A DNA stretch of 64,000 nucleotides. Source: Hoeflea ulvae. Its GTDB lineage: Bacteria > Pseudomonadota > Alphaproteobacteria > Rhizobiales > Rhizobiaceae. Location of the stretch: assembly GCF_026619435.1 (NCBI RefSeq), contig NZ_JAOVZQ010000001.1, forward strand, positions 1,309,501 through 1,373,500. The letters are read 5' to 3'. A program made the position numbers and the translations under genes. Under the pieces are notes generated by a model. That model was not told the origin of the DNA, ran no database searches, and saw nothing but the letters and a program-made list of their open reading frames with translations. Below, in pieces: positions 26,540-35,666 of the stretch; position 1 is the stretch's first letter, and every line of letters begins with the position of its first letter.

Positions 26540-27606
26540 TGGCGGCCGGGACCGGGAGCGAAGTCATGCCGGCAGAGGCCGGCGAAGCGCAGTCCGGCCA
26601 TGCGGTGCTGACGATGGCGGCGATGGTCGTGGTTCTGCTTCTGACCGTCATCGCCTCGCTGTCGATCGGCCGCTACACGATCAGCCTTGCAGATCTCGGC
26701 ACGCTGGCGGCAAGCTGGGCCGGCATCGGCCCGGGCCGCGACGGCGTCGCCGAGCCGGTGTGGCGCATTGTCGAACTGGTGCGGGTGCCGCGCATGCTGA
26801 TCGGCGCCTTTGTCGGCGCCGGGCTGGCGCTTTCGGGCGCAGTGCTGCAGGGCGTCTTCCGCAATCCACTGGTTGATCCGCATGTCATCGGCGTCTCGTC
26901 GGGGGCAGCCTTTGGCGGTGTGCTGGCGATCCTGATCGGGGCCGGCGCGGTCGCACTCTGGTCGATGGCATTCGCCTGCGGGTTGCTTGCGCTGCTGCTC
27001 GTGGTTGTCATGAGCCGCAAGGCCGGCCATTCCTCGATCCTGATGCTGGTTCTCTCGGGCGTCGTGGTGTCGGCGCTGTTCTCGGCCTTCGTCTCGCTGG
27101 CAACCTATCTCGCCGATCCCAATGACACGCTGCCCGCCATCGTGTTCTGGCTGATGGGCTCCTTTGCCAGCGCCACGCCGGAGCGGGCGCTCTACATGGT
27201 TCCGATCGTCACGGCGTTCGCCATTCCGCTGCTCTTGATGCGGTTCCGCATCAACATCCTGTCGCTGGGAGACGAAGAGGCCAAGGCGCTGGGGCTGAAT
27301 GTGCAGTCGACCCGGTGGCTGGCGCTTTGCTGCGTCACCGGCATCACCGCCGCCAGTGTTGCCAATTCCGGTATCGTCGGATGGGTAGGCCTCGTGGTGC
27401 CGCATTTTGCCCGTGCTCTTGTCGGCCCGGACCATCGCCGCCTGCTGCCGGCATCGGCGCTGATGGGGGCGAGTTTCATGCTGGTGGTGGACACGATGGC
27501 GCGATCGATCGTCCCGGCCGAGATCCCCCTGGGGGTTCTGACGGCGATTGTCGGCGCGCCGGTCTTCATGCTGCTGTTGCACAGAACCCGGAGCGAGGCA
27601 TGGTAG
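26539..27606 (+). CDS. FecCD/BtuC family ABC transporter permease
   Basis: 355-residue inner membrane permease with about ten hydrophobic segments, FecCD/BtuC family. Conserved parts: LVRVPRMLIGAFVGAGLALSG (about 78-98), GVFRNPLVDPHVIGVSSGAA (about 103-122) and IVGWVGLVVPHFARALVGPDHR (about 277-298), the last being the loop that contacts the ATPase. The start is ATG 26539, overlapping the previous stop; the longer frame lies in copy 2. Only one permease gene is present, so it should act as a homodimer. It overlaps the ATPase gene by 7 bp. Confidence 0.9.
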   Translation: MAAGTGSEVMPAEAGEAQSGHAVLTMAAMVVVLLLTVIASLSIGRYTISLADLGTLAASWAGIGPGRDGVAEPVWRIVELVRVPRMLIGAFVGAGLALSGAVLQGVFRNPLVDPHVIGVSSGAAFGGVLAILIGAGAVALWSMAFACGLLALLLVVVMSRKAGHSSILMLVLSGVVVSALFSAFVSLATYLADPNDTLPAIVFWLMGSFASATPERALYMVPIVTAFAIPLLLMRFRINILSLGDEEAKALGLNVQSTRWLALCCVTGITAASVANSGIVGWVGLVVPHFARALVGPDHRRLLPASALMGASFMLVVDTMARSIVPAEIPLGVLTAIVGAPVFMLLLHRTRSEAW

Positions 27607-28370
27607 CCACGATGATTGCCGCGCAGGCCCTGGGGTTTCGCCATTCCGACACATCACCCTGGTTGTTTGAGAACCTGTCCTTCTCGCTGCAGCCCGGACA
27701 GACGCTGGCCTTGCTGGGACGCAACGGCCGCGGAAAGACCACCTTGCTCAAATGCCTGGCCGAGCTGATCAGGCCGACGGCCGGAACGATTAGCTCAGAT
27801 GGGCCGCTGGGCTATGTGCCGCAGCATTTCGTCACCCCCTTTGCCTATAGCGTGTTCGACGTGGTGCTGATGGGTCGCGCCCGCCATATCGGCATGTTTT
27901 CCAATCCATCGGCACAGGACCGGCTGCGCACGGCGGAGGTGCTGGAACTGGTCGGGCTGTCGGCTTTTTCCGGGCGCGCCATCGGCACGCTGTCGGGCGG
28001 CGAGCGGCAACTGGCGCTGATCGCCCGGGCGCTGGCCTCGGAGGCGGATATCCTGCTGCTCGACGAACCCGCCTCGGCGCTGGACTTTCACAACCAGGCG
28101 CTGGTGCTGTCGATGCTGCGGCGGCTCTCGGCGCAACGCGGTCTGACAATCCTGATGACCACCCATGAGCCCACCCATGCGCTGCAGATTGCCGACCGGG
28201 CGGTATTTCTCTACGGATCGGGCAAGGTGGAGGAAGGCGCCATCGACATGATGTGCACCGAAGAAAAGCTCTCCGAACTCTACAGCCTGTCGATGAAACG
28301 GCTGGATTACCCCACTGGCGGCACGACCTCCTCCAACATCGTTGCCGATTACGCGTCAATGGATCGCTGA
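27600..28370 (+). CDS. ABC transporter ATP-binding protein, FecE/BtuD type
   Basis: 256-residue ATPase for the FecCD-type permease. Walker A GRNGRGKTT (about 40-48), Q-loop YVPQHF, signature LSGGERQLAL, Walker B ILLLDEPASALD and the switch histidine in TTHEP are all in place. ATG 27600 overlaps the permease stop; a second ATG lies at 27612. It is the last gene of the operon. A convergent VOC gene ends 38 bp further on. Confidence 0.9.
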   Translation: MVATMIAAQALGFRHSDTSPWLFENLSFSLQPGQTLALLGRNGRGKTTLLKCLAELIRPTAGTISSDGPLGYVPQHFVTPFAYSVFDVVLMGRARHIGMFSNPSAQDRLRTAEVLELVGLSAFSGRAIGTLSGGERQLALIARALASEADILLLDEPASALDFHNQALVLSMLRRLSAQRGLTILMTTHEPTHALQIADRAVFLYGSGKVEEGAIDMMCTEEKLSELYSLSMKRLDYPTGGTTSSNIVADYASMDR

Positions 28371-28408
28371 TATCTCGGGAGGGCCGATCCCGCACGAGCC
28401 GGGCCAAG

Positions 28409-28801
28409 TCAGGCGAGACGGCCCTGGTCCCAGTCGGGATCGTCGAAACTCTGGATTTCCACGCGATAGCCGTCGGGCGAATGAAACAGCGAGCTGTAGA
28501 CGCCGAATTCGGCACTGTGCTCCGGCCCGCTGACATATCGCACGCCCTTGGCCTCGAGAAAGTCGCGCCAGCCATCGACATCGGGTGACACGATGGTCAG
28601 CGTCACGCCGGCCGTGCCCTGCGGCCGGTCGGGCAGATTGCACACGCCGATATAGCTCAGCGGTGTCAGCCGGTAGATGTGGCAGGCGCCCTGGTCGACC
28701 ACGAAGTCGAGCTCCATCACCTCGCGGAAAAACCGCGAACCGCGGTCGAGGTCGTCGGTATAGGTGAAGACGATGGAATGGCTGATCGGCGGTCTGGACA
28801 T
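28409..28801 (-). CDS. VOC family (glyoxalase/bleomycin-resistance fold) protein
   Basis: 130-residue single VOC domain of two beta-alpha-beta-beta-beta units: SIVFTYTDDLDRGSRFFREV at the start and SSLFHSPDGYRVEIQSFDDP near the end, the latter with the usual C-terminal glutamate ligand. ATG 28801 sits 6 bases after GGAG; another ATG immediately before (28804) is too close. It could be a lyase, dioxygenase or resistance protein; nothing in the neighbourhood (divergent rpe, convergent ABC operon) settles this. Confidence 0.8.
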   Translation of the reverse strand: MSRPPISHSIVFTYTDDLDRGSRFFREVMELDFVVDQGACHIYRLTPLSYIGVCNLPDRPQGTAGVTLTIVSPDVDGWRDFLEAKGVRYVSGPEHSAEFGVYSSLFHSPDGYRVEIQSFDDPDWDQGRLA

Positions 28802-28986
28802 CATGGGCTCCTGTTAGAGCCGATCATCTTTAGCCGGAACCTGCCCGCAACGCCATGATTCGGGCAGGAGGTCGCAGTGCTTTGCACAGGCTTGATCGAT
28901 GCGCCGCTTGACCGCGGCTTGCCTGATCGGGCAAACCGCACCGCAGGAACAAAGGCCGCCTGCGCCGCAACGTCGAGGAATCCATC

Positions 28987-29649
28987 GTGACCCGTCCCGT
29001 GCTGATCGCCCCATCCATCCTGTCTGCGGATTTTTCCCGCCTCGGCGAGGACATCGAAGGCGTCATGCGCGCCGGCGCCGACTGGATCCATCTTGACGTG
29101 ATGGACGGCCATTTCGTCCCCAACATCACCTTCGGCCCCGGCATCATCAAGGCGGTGCGGCCCCGCACCGATGCGGTGTTCGATTGCCATCTGATGATCG
29201 AGCCCTGCGATCCCTATCTGGAAGCCTTTGCCGAGGCCGGCTGCGACATCATCACGGTGCATGCCGAAGCCACCGGGCATCTCGACCGCTCGCTGCAGGC
29301 GATCCGCGCGCTCGGCAAGAAGGCCGGCGTGTCGCTCAACCCGTCCACGCCGGAAAGCGTCATCGAATATGTGCTCGACCGGCTGGACCTGGTGCTTTTG
29401 ATGACGGTCAATCCCGGCTTTGGTGGTCAGGCCTTCATTCCGTCGGTGATCGACAAGGTGGCACGGGTCAAGAAGATGATCGGCGATCGCCCGATCCAGA
29501 TCGAGATCGACGGGGGCGTCACGCCAACGACTGCGCCGCTGGTCACCGCCGCCGGCGCCGATGTGCTGGTTGCCGGATCGGCCGTCTTCAAGGGCGCGGG
29601 CGAAGCCGACTGGGCCAGGAACATTGCGGCCATTCGGGCCTCTGTGTAA
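28987..29649 (+). CDS. rpe: Ribulose-phosphate 3-epimerase
   Basis: 220-residue TIM-barrel enzyme interconverting ribulose-5-phosphate and xylulose-5-phosphate in the pentose phosphate pathway. All signature parts are present: [17 protein letters not shown] (7-23), [19 protein letters not shown] (about 34-52, with metal-binding His and Asp), [21 protein letters not shown] (about 140-153) and EIDGGVTP (second catalytic Asp). It starts at GTG 28987. A bidirectional terminator follows 34 bp after the stop. Confidence 0.97.
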   Translation: MTRPVLIAPSILSADFSRLGEDIEGVMRAGADWIHLDVMDGHFVPNITFGPGIIKAVRPRTDAVFDCHLMIEPCDPYLEAFAEAGCDIITVHAEATGHLDRSLQAIRALGKKAGVSLNPSTPESVIEYVLDRLDLVLLMTVNPGFGGQAFIPSVIDKVARVKKMIGDRPIQIEIDGGVTPTTAPLVTAAGADVLVAGSAVFKGAGEADWARNIAAIRASV

Positions 29650-29682
29650 GCGCCAGACGGATCTGGTCATTTGTTGTAGTGT

Positions 29683-29712
29683 AAAAGCCCCCGGCATTGA
29701 ACGGGGGCTTTT
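29683..29712. terminator. Bidirectional Rho-independent terminator
   Basis: AAAAGCCCCCG at 29683-29693 pairs perfectly with CGGGGGCTTTT at 29702-29712 around an 8-base loop. T-runs occur on both strands, and it lies between the convergent rpe and purine permease genes. Confidence 0.95.
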
Positions 29713-29734
29713 GTGTTGAGACTGCCGAGCAATG

Positions 29735-31093
29735 TCAGTCGTCGAGATTTTCCGGCAGCAGCAGATTGAGCACGATCGAGATCACGGCTGCGGGCAGCAG
29801 GCCGCTGGTCAGCAGGATCTGCGCGGTCTTGCCCAGGTGCTGCAGGGCTTCGGGCACCAGCTGCAGACCGAGGCTGATCGACAGCGCCGTGGCGAAGATC
29901 ACCATGTTGCGCCGGTTCCAGTTGACGTCGGACAGCATGTTGACGCCGGCGGCGCAGACCATGCCGAACATGACGATGACGCCGCCGCCGAGCACATTGA
30001 TCGGCACGGTGTTGATAATGGCCCCGATCTTCGGAATGAAGCCGCAGATGATCAAGAACAGCGCACCGATGGTCACAACATGGCGGCTCATTACCCCGGT
30101 CATGGCGATCAGGCCGACATTTTGTGAGAACGAGGTGTTGGGCAGGCCGCCAAAGACGCCGGCCACGGCGGTGCCGAGACCGTCGGCAAAGGTAGCACCT
30201 CCGATTTCCTTGTCGGTGGCTTCCCGGCCGGCGCCGCCCTTGGTGATGCCCGAGGTGTCGCCGACGGTTTCGATCGCCGAGACAATGGCCATGAAGCACA
30301 TGCCCAGCACGATGGCGAAGTTGAACTCAAAGCCCCATTTGAACGGAATCGGCGGTGCGAAATAGCTCGCCCGCGCCAGATTGGAAAAACTCACCTGGCC
30401 CATCAGCAACGCGACGATATAGCCGGCGATGATGCCGATCAGCACCGCGGCGACGGCGGCAAAGCCGCGGGTGAAGAATTTGATCGCGAGTGTGACGACG
30501 ATCACCACCAGTGCCGGGATCCACATGGCCAGGCTGCCGAATTCGGGCTTGCCCATTAGCGGAACGCCGCCGGCGGCATATTGCACCCCGACCTTGACCA
30601 GCGCCAGGCCGATCATCAGCACGATCAGACCGGTGACCATCGGCGGCAGCGCGTAGCGAATGCGCCCGACCACGAAGCCGAGACAGAAGTGAAACAGCCC
30701 GCCGATCATCACGCCGGTCATCAGGCCTGCCAGACCGGCCGTGCCCAGCCCGGCGACGGCAGGAATCATGATCGGGACGAAAGCGAAGCTGGTGCCCTGG
30801 ACGATCGGCAGCCGCGCGCCGACCGGCCCCATGCCGATGGTCTGCAGCAGCGTGGCGATGCCGGCAAACAGCAGCGACATCTGGATCATGTAGGTCATGT
30901 CGGGAAAGCCCAAGGCACCCTGGTCCGAGCCGAAGCCGATGCCAGCGGCGCCGGCAACAATGATCGCCGGGGTCACATTGGACACAAACATGGCCAGCAC
31001 ATGTTGGATGCCCAGCGGGATCGCCTTGGCCAGCGGTGGTGTGTAGTCGGGATCCCGCAATTGTTCCGGAGTTCCAAGCGAAGTGTCAGCCAT
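29735..31093 (-). CDS. NCS2 family xanthine/uracil/urate permease
   Basis: 452-residue membrane carrier of the nucleobase-ascorbate transporter family with about 14 hydrophobic segments. Family marks: PLGIQHVLAMFVSNVTPAII near the N-terminus, an ETVGDTSG stretch in segment 8 and the signature SFSQNVGLIAMTGVMSR in segment 10 (QNxGxxxxTxVxSR). The pattern favours a purine (xanthine or uric acid) substrate over uracil. I chose ATG 31093 (ADTSLGTPEQLRD), since upstream residues are unlike the family. The LysR gene 234 bp upstream on the same strand may regulate it. Confidence 0.9.
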   Translation of the reverse strand: MADTSLGTPEQLRDPDYTPPLAKAIPLGIQHVLAMFVSNVTPAIIVAGAAGIGFGSDQGALGFPDMTYMIQMSLLFAGIATLLQTIGMGPVGARLPIVQGTSFAFVPIMIPAVAGLGTAGLAGLMTGVMIGGLFHFCLGFVVGRIRYALPPMVTGLIVLMIGLALVKVGVQYAAGGVPLMGKPEFGSLAMWIPALVVIVVTLAIKFFTRGFAAVAAVLIGIIAGYIVALLMGQVSFSNLARASYFAPPIPFKWGFEFNFAIVLGMCFMAIVSAIETVGDTSGITKGGAGREATDKEIGGATFADGLGTAVAGVFGGLPNTSFSQNVGLIAMTGVMSRHVVTIGALFLIICGFIPKIGAIINTVPINVLGGGVIVMFGMVCAAGVNMLSDVNWNRRNMVIFATALSISLGLQLVPEALQHLGKTAQILLTSGLLPAAVISIVLNLLLPENLDD

Positions 31094-31326
31094 TGAACCA
31101 GTCCTTTTCCCCAGGGGGCGATTGTCTTGCCGGTTCGCCGCCCCCAATTGCCGCGAACCGGCTGATATGCCGGCCGTTCCGGTGGTCCTGTTGGGCAAGG
31201 AAGCATGCGCCTGCTCCTGCCCCCAGCCATCGCCTGGGCCCTGCGATATCAACGCAAGTCCCGTGCCATCATCTGCGAAGACTGCCGGTCAAACCGGACA
31301 GTACTCAAAGAAATTGCATTCTGCCT

Positions 31327-32262
31327 TCAAATTTTTCCGGAAGATGTTGCAGCAGCGGCCCGGTCTATCTCGGTGCGGATACCCTTGATGACGTGATCGA
31401 TGAACAGTTTCACCTTCGGGTCCTGCAGCCGCTTGTGCGGATACAGGCAGGAAAACGGTTGCGGTGTGGGCGGCGTGGCAGGTGCGACTTCCACCAGCGT
31501 GCCGGCATCGAGCTCGGCTGCAACATTGTAGCGGGTCTTGCTGGCAATGCCGCACCCGGCAAGCGCCCAGGCCGTCAGCACATCGCCGTCGTCGCTTTCC
31601 AGCGAGCCCTCGGGGTGAAAGCCGCGGATCTCGCCATCGACCACCAGATTCCAGTAGAACTCGGTTGCGCCGGGATAGCGCAGCAACAGGCATTTGTGCT
31701 TGTTCGAGATGATCTCGTCGCCGTCCCTGGGCATGCCGTATTGCGCGATGTAGTCGGGAGAGGCCACCAGCACGCGCTCGAAATCATGGATGGCCCGCAC
31801 CCGCAGGTCGGAATCGGGCAGCGGCCCGAGCACGAAGGCGGCGTCGAGTCCCTCCTGGGCAATGTCGACCTTGCGGTCCGACAGCCGCAGCCGGACATTG
31901 ATATCGGGATACTCGGTCTTGAAAGCCGGAATCAGCGGCGCCACCAGTATCTTGCCCATGGCCAGTGGCGCGGAAACAAACAGCGTGCCTTTCGGATTGG
32001 CGGTAATTTCGGCAATGCCGCCCTCGACTTCGCGGATGGTGTCGAGGATCTTGATCGCGCCCTTGTAGAACAACTCGCCATGCGCGGTGGCGCGCAGGCT
32101 GCGGGTGGTGCGGTTGAACAGCCGCACGCCGAGGCTTTTTTCGAGATCCGAGATTCGGCTCGACGAGACTGCGGCCGACACCCGCAGATCCCGCGCCGCG
32201 GCCGACATGCTGCCCAGCTCATACACGCGCACAAATGTCCTGAGCATGTCCACATAGGCCAT
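31327..32262 (-). CDS. LysR family transcriptional regulator
   Basis: 311-residue regulator with an N-terminal winged HTH (FVRVYELGSMSAAARDLRVS, then VSSSRISDLEKSLGVRLFNR, about residues 7-52) and a LysR substrate-binding domain (about 90-295). The first HTH stretch departs slightly from the usual form but the RLFxRTTR end is canonical. I start at ATG 32262 because the family begins a few residues before the helix; the frame extends to 32295. The target is unknown, with the purine permease a candidate. Confidence 0.88.
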   Translation of the reverse strand: MAYVDMLRTFVRVYELGSMSAAARDLRVSAAVSSSRISDLEKSLGVRLFNRTTRSLRATAHGELFYKGAIKILDTIREVEGGIAEITANPKGTLFVSAPLAMGKILVAPLIPAFKTEYPDINVRLRLSDRKVDIAQEGLDAAFVLGPLPDSDLRVRAIHDFERVLVASPDYIAQYGMPRDGDEIISNKHKCLLLRYPGATEFYWNLVVDGEIRGFHPEGSLESDDGDVLTAWALAGCGIASKTRYNVAAELDAGTLVEVAPATPPTPQPFSCLYPHKRLQDPKVKLFIDHVIKGIRTEIDRAAAATSSGKI

Positions 32263-32387
32263 TGCCGATTCCCCCGTAACCGATTGCCGGTCCAATTGAA
32301 CGCGCGAAGCGTGGATTGTCGAGAAAAAACAGAAAGCCAGGCCGATTGATCTGGTTGCGATGAAAATGACCGCTTGCCGGAAGCCGG

Positions 32388-32867
32388 CTAGCCGTGGCGC
32401 TTCAGCCGCACCAGTGCCAGGTCCAGCGCCGACAGGAAGCGTGACCTGTCGGCCTTGACGAAGGGGGCCGGGCCGCCGACCTGGGCGCCGCCGGCTCGCA
32501 GGTCGGCCATGATCGAGCGGGTGGCAACGGCCATGCCGATGGAATCATGCGTGAATGCCTTGCCGGTATGGCTCATCACCGCCGCCGCCTCGGCCTTCAG
32601 ACAGCGCTCGGCCAGCAGGATGTCGGCGGTCACCACCACCGACCGCCTGGTCACGTGTTCGACGATGCGGTCATCGGCGGCATCGAAATTGCCCGGCACG
32701 ATTTCGCGCTCGACCAGCGGTTCGGTCTCGATCCGGAAGAAGCTGTTGGAGACGAAGGTCACCTTGATGCCATGGCGCAGCGCCACCTTGACGCACTCCT
32801 CGCGCACCGGACAGGCATCGGCATCAACAAGCAGGCGGATCGGCGTGGCATCATCGGGACTGGTCAT
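32388..32867 (-). CDS. UPF0178 (YaiI/YqxD, DUF188) family protein
   Basis: 159-residue small protein. Its PIN-like opening LLVDADACPVREE (12-24) is the family signature, followed by VTFVSNSFFRI, DDRIVEHV, VVVTADILLAERCL and GGPAPFVKADRSRFLSAL near the C-terminus. The fold suggests a metal-dependent nuclease, but no activity has been firmly assigned to the family. Single gene, 69 bp upstream of the ocd stop and on the same strand. Confidence 0.92.
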   Translation of the reverse strand: MTSPDDATPIRLLVDADACPVREECVKVALRHGIKVTFVSNSFFRIETEPLVEREIVPGNFDAADDRIVEHVTRRSVVVTADILLAERCLKAEAAAVMSHTGKAFTHDSIGMAVATRSIMADLRAGGAQVGGPAPFVKADRSRFLSALDLALVRLKRHG

Positions 32868-32935
32868 GCCGGTGCAATACCCCGTGTTTCCGGTTTCGCC
32901 AAGACCGGCGGCCGTGCTTTGACCGCCGGTCTTGC

Positions 32936-33988
32936 TCAGGCAGGTTCGGCGGCACGGGCCAGCATGCCGAACAGGTCGCGCGGATCGTCAGGGTCGGCGA
33001 TCATGTCGAGCTGCAGGAAATGCCCGGTCTTGAGCGCCCGCTGATAGACATATTTCAGTGCCGAGAAATCCTCGATGGCAAAGCCGACACCGTCAAACAG
33101 GGTGATCTGCGAGGCCGACGTGCGGCCTTCGACCTGGCCGGTGATCACTTCCCACAATTCGGTCACCGGATAGTCTTCCGGCAATTGCTGGATCTCGCCC
33201 TCGATCCGCGTCTGTGGCGGATACTCGACGAAAATTTCCGAACGCAGCAGGATATCCTTGTGCAATTCGGTCTTGCCGGGGCAGTCGCCGCCAATCGCGT
33301 TGATATGGATGCCGCCGCCGATCATGTTGTCGGTCAGGATGGTGGCATATTGCTTGTCGGCGGTGCAGGTGGTGACGATCTGCGCGCCTTCCATGGCCTC
33401 CTGCGAAGAGGTGCAGGCAGTCACCTTGAGGCCTGAGCCGGCGAGATTGCGGGCGCATTTGGCGGTGGCGGCTGCATCGATGTCGTAGAGCCGGACTTCC
33501 TCGATGCCGACCACGGCCTTGAAGGCCAGCGCCTGGAACTCGGACTGGGCGCCATTGCCGATCAGCGCCATGACCTTCGAACCCTTTGGCGCCAGATGCC
33601 GCGCCGCCATGGAGGATGTCGCAGCCGTTCTCAGCGCCGTCAGAACGGTCATCTCGGAAAGCAGCACCGGATAGCCGGAGGAAACCTGCGCCAGCAGGCC
33701 GAAGGCGGTGACGGTCTGCAGTCCCTGCTTGGTGTTGGAGGGATGGCCGTTGACATATTTGAAGCCATAGAGATCGCCGTCCGACGTCGGCATCAGTTCG
33801 ATCACCCCGACATCGGAATGGCTGCCGACCCGCGGTGTCTTGTCAAACAGCGGCCAGCGGGTGAAATCATGCTCGATGGCGTCGGCGAGCTCCTTCAGCA
33901 CCGTCTCGATGCCGATGGAATGAACCAGCTTCATCATGTTCTCGACGCTGATGAACGGCACATAGGCAAGATGGGATGGGGGTGTCAT
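32936..33988 (-). CDS. ocd: Ornithine cyclodeaminase
   Basis: 350-residue NAD-dependent enzyme converting L-ornithine to L-proline and ammonia. The nucleotide-binding motif ALIGNGAQSEFQALAF (about 140-155) and the substrate part FKYVNGHPSNTKQGLQTVTAF (about 76-96, shown without inner breaks only to 20 residues in other entries) fit the mu-crystallin/OCD family. DGVGFAIEDFSALKYVY near 300-316 carries the conserved catalytic Asp region. It lies 39 bp after arginase on the same strand, so the pair turns arginine into proline and urea. A ketimine reductase or alanine dehydrogenase-like activity cannot be excluded but context makes OCD likely. Confidence 0.92.
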   Translation of the reverse strand: MTPPSHLAYVPFISVENMMKLVHSIGIETVLKELADAIEHDFTRWPLFDKTPRVGSHSDVGVIELMPTSDGDLYGFKYVNGHPSNTKQGLQTVTAFGLLAQVSSGYPVLLSEMTVLTALRTAATSSMAARHLAPKGSKVMALIGNGAQSEFQALAFKAVVGIEEVRLYDIDAAATAKCARNLAGSGLKVTACTSSQEAMEGAQIVTTCTADKQYATILTDNMIGGGIHINAIGGDCPGKTELHKDILLRSEIFVEYPPQTRIEGEIQQLPEDYPVTELWEVITGQVEGRTSASQITLFDGVGFAIEDFSALKYVYQRALKTGHFLQLDMIADPDDPRDLFGMLARAAEPA

Positions 33989-34027
33989 GGTGTGTCTCCA
34001 GTCATGAGATGGCAGCGTTTCTGAAAA

Positions 34028-34951
34028 TCAGTTGGTTCTGTTGACCCGGTCGAAGACCTTGCGGCCCATCAGGCTGGCGGTGAGGTCGACCATCAGCTGT
34101 GCAGTGCGTCCGCGCTCGTCCAGAAACGGGTTGAGCTCGACCAGGTCTAAAGAGCTGACGAGTTGCGATTCATGCAGCATTTCCATCACCAGATGGGCTT
34201 CGCGAAAAGTTGCTCCGCCGGGCACGGTGGTGCCGACAGCCGGTGCGATCGAGGGATCGAGAAAATCCACGTCGAGCGAAACATGCAGCAATCCGTTGGC
34301 CGCCCGGACCTGATCGAGAAACCCGCACAGCGGCGCGACGAATCCGCGTTCATCCAGCTCGCGCATGTCCACCGGCGTGATGCCGTGGGCATGCAGCGCC
34401 TTGCGCTCGTCGGTGTCGACGGAGCGGATGCCGAACAGGCAGATCCGGTCGGTCGGCACCGGATCGGGAAACGGCGGAAATGCCTCGAATTCACCGAGCC
34501 CGGCAATATAGGCCATCGGCGTGCCGTGCAGATTGCCCGAGCTTGTGGTCATCGGCGTGTGAAAATCGCTGTGTGCGTCGAGCCAGAGAACGAACAGTGG
34601 CCGCTGCTGCTGCCGGGCATGGGCTGCGACACCCGCCACCGAGCCCAGCGAAAGGCTGTGATCGCCGCCGAGAAAGATCGGAAATCCTGCAGCCATGGCC
34701 GCTTCGCCGGCCGACGCCAGCGCTTTCGTCCATTCAACGGTCTCGGGCAGATGGTGCACCGCCGGATTGCGGCTGCTGACGGGGGCCGGCGCGCGGGGCG
34801 CGACATCGCCGCGGTCATCGACCGTGCAGCCCAGGTCGGTGAGCGTTTCGGCCAGCCCGGCCACGCGATAGGACGCCGGCCCCATCAGGCAACCGGGATT
34901 GGACTGGCCGCTGTCGACAGGCGCACCGACCAGAATGCAATGATGGTTCAT
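34028..34951 (-). CDS. rocF: Arginase
   Basis: 307-residue manganese enzyme hydrolysing L-arginine to ornithine and urea. Metal-binding motifs are complete: GGDHSLSLGS (about 107-116), WLDAHSDFHTP (about 135-145, where the family has DAHxDxN) and SLDVDFLDPSIAPAVGT with PGG following (about 233-252). ATG 34951 (NHHCILVGAPVDSG) matches the family start; the long frame upstream runs through the divergent Lrp gene and is not real. It forms an operon with ocd and is divergent from an Lrp regulator, an arrangement known for arginine/ornithine catabolism in rhizobia. Confidence 0.94.
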   Translation of the reverse strand: MNHHCILVGAPVDSGQSNPGCLMGPASYRVAGLAETLTDLGCTVDDRGDVAPRAPAPVSSRNPAVHHLPETVEWTKALASAGEAAMAAGFPIFLGGDHSLSLGSVAGVAAHARQQQRPLFVLWLDAHSDFHTPMTTSSGNLHGTPMAYIAGLGEFEAFPPFPDPVPTDRICLFGIRSVDTDERKALHAHGITPVDMRELDERGFVAPLCGFLDQVRAANGLLHVSLDVDFLDPSIAPAVGTTVPGGATFREAHLVMEMLHESQLVSSLDLVELNPFLDERGRTAQLMVDLTASLMGRKVFDRVNRTN

Positions 34952-35201
34952 AGGTGTGTTCCTCGGTTCAGCCATTCCTTGCAGAGGCCGATGGCGGTTT
35001 GAATGGCGGATTTTGCCGATCCGGTGGCGCAAGCAGCATTTCTGGCAGACGGATTGTCCATTTTGGCAAGTGACGAAGGCCGAAATCCTGCATTCGTCCG
35101 GGAAATCGGAGAAAGTCGTGATCGAGCTTCGCTCTTTGCACAGTGGACCAACGCGATTATGATCAAACCGGAAAATCGGCCAACCAGATCGGCAGAAAGC
35201 A

Positions 35202-35645
35202 ATGTCAACTTTGGATGATATCGACCTGCGGTTGATCGCAGCTCTGCGCCGCGATGGGCGCGCCACCATTTCCGATCTCGCCGCAAGGTTGAAACTGGCC
35301 CGCGCCACCGTGCGCAGCCGGATCGAGCGTCTTGTCGCCAGCGGCGAGATTGCCGGCTTCTCCGTGCTCACCCGCGCCGACGTCACCGCCGCGCCGGTGA
35401 GAGGCCTGACCCTGATCTGCATCGAGGGGCGCGGAACCGAACGCATCATCGCCCAATTGCAGGGTTTGCCTGCGGTGCAGGCGGTGCATTCCACCAATGG
35501 CCGCTGGGACCTGATCATCGAACTGGCGACCGATACCCTGCAGCAGTTGGACGACACGCTGGTACGGATTCGCAAACTTGAAGGCATCACCTCAAGCGAG
35601 ACCAACCTGATCCTGTCGACGCGCCGTCCGGCCACCCGGCGCTAG
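35202..35645 (+). CDS. Lrp/AsnC family transcriptional regulator of arginine catabolism
   Basis: 147-residue regulator with an AsnC-type HTH (DDIDLRLIAALRRDGRATIS, then LAARLKLARATVRSRIERL, about 5-45) and a RAM/ligand-binding domain (about 65-140). It is divergent from rocF-ocd with a 250-bp spacer; Lrp-type activators of arginase/OCD operons responding to arginine or ornithine are well known. ATG 35202 is the best start although the ribosome site (AGAAAG) is weak. Confidence 0.9.
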   Translation: MSTLDDIDLRLIAALRRDGRATISDLAARLKLARATVRSRIERLVASGEIAGFSVLTRADVTAAPVRGLTLICIEGRGTERIIAQLQGLPAVQAVHSTNGRWDLIIELATDTLQQLDDTLVRIRKLEGITSSETNLILSTRRPATRR

Positions 35646-35650
35646 AATTT

Positions 35651-35666
35651 CTGTCTGAAAAGACAG
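35651..35666 (+). terminator. Short GAAA-tetraloop hairpin after the Lrp gene
   Basis: CTGTCT pairs with AGACAG around GAAA, starting 6 bp after the Lrp stop. No T-run follows, so it is a weak terminator or a stabilising 3' end. Confidence 0.4.

Noticed and set aside
32388..32867. Toxin of a toxin-antitoxin pair (PIN-like start in the UPF0178 protein)
   Set aside because: The family signature is that of YaiI/YqxD proteins and no antitoxin-sized partner is adjacent.
34952..35635. N-terminal extension of the arginase frame through the Lrp gene
   Set aside because: The family start is at 34951, and the extension is antisense to the real Lrp regulator and matches no domain.
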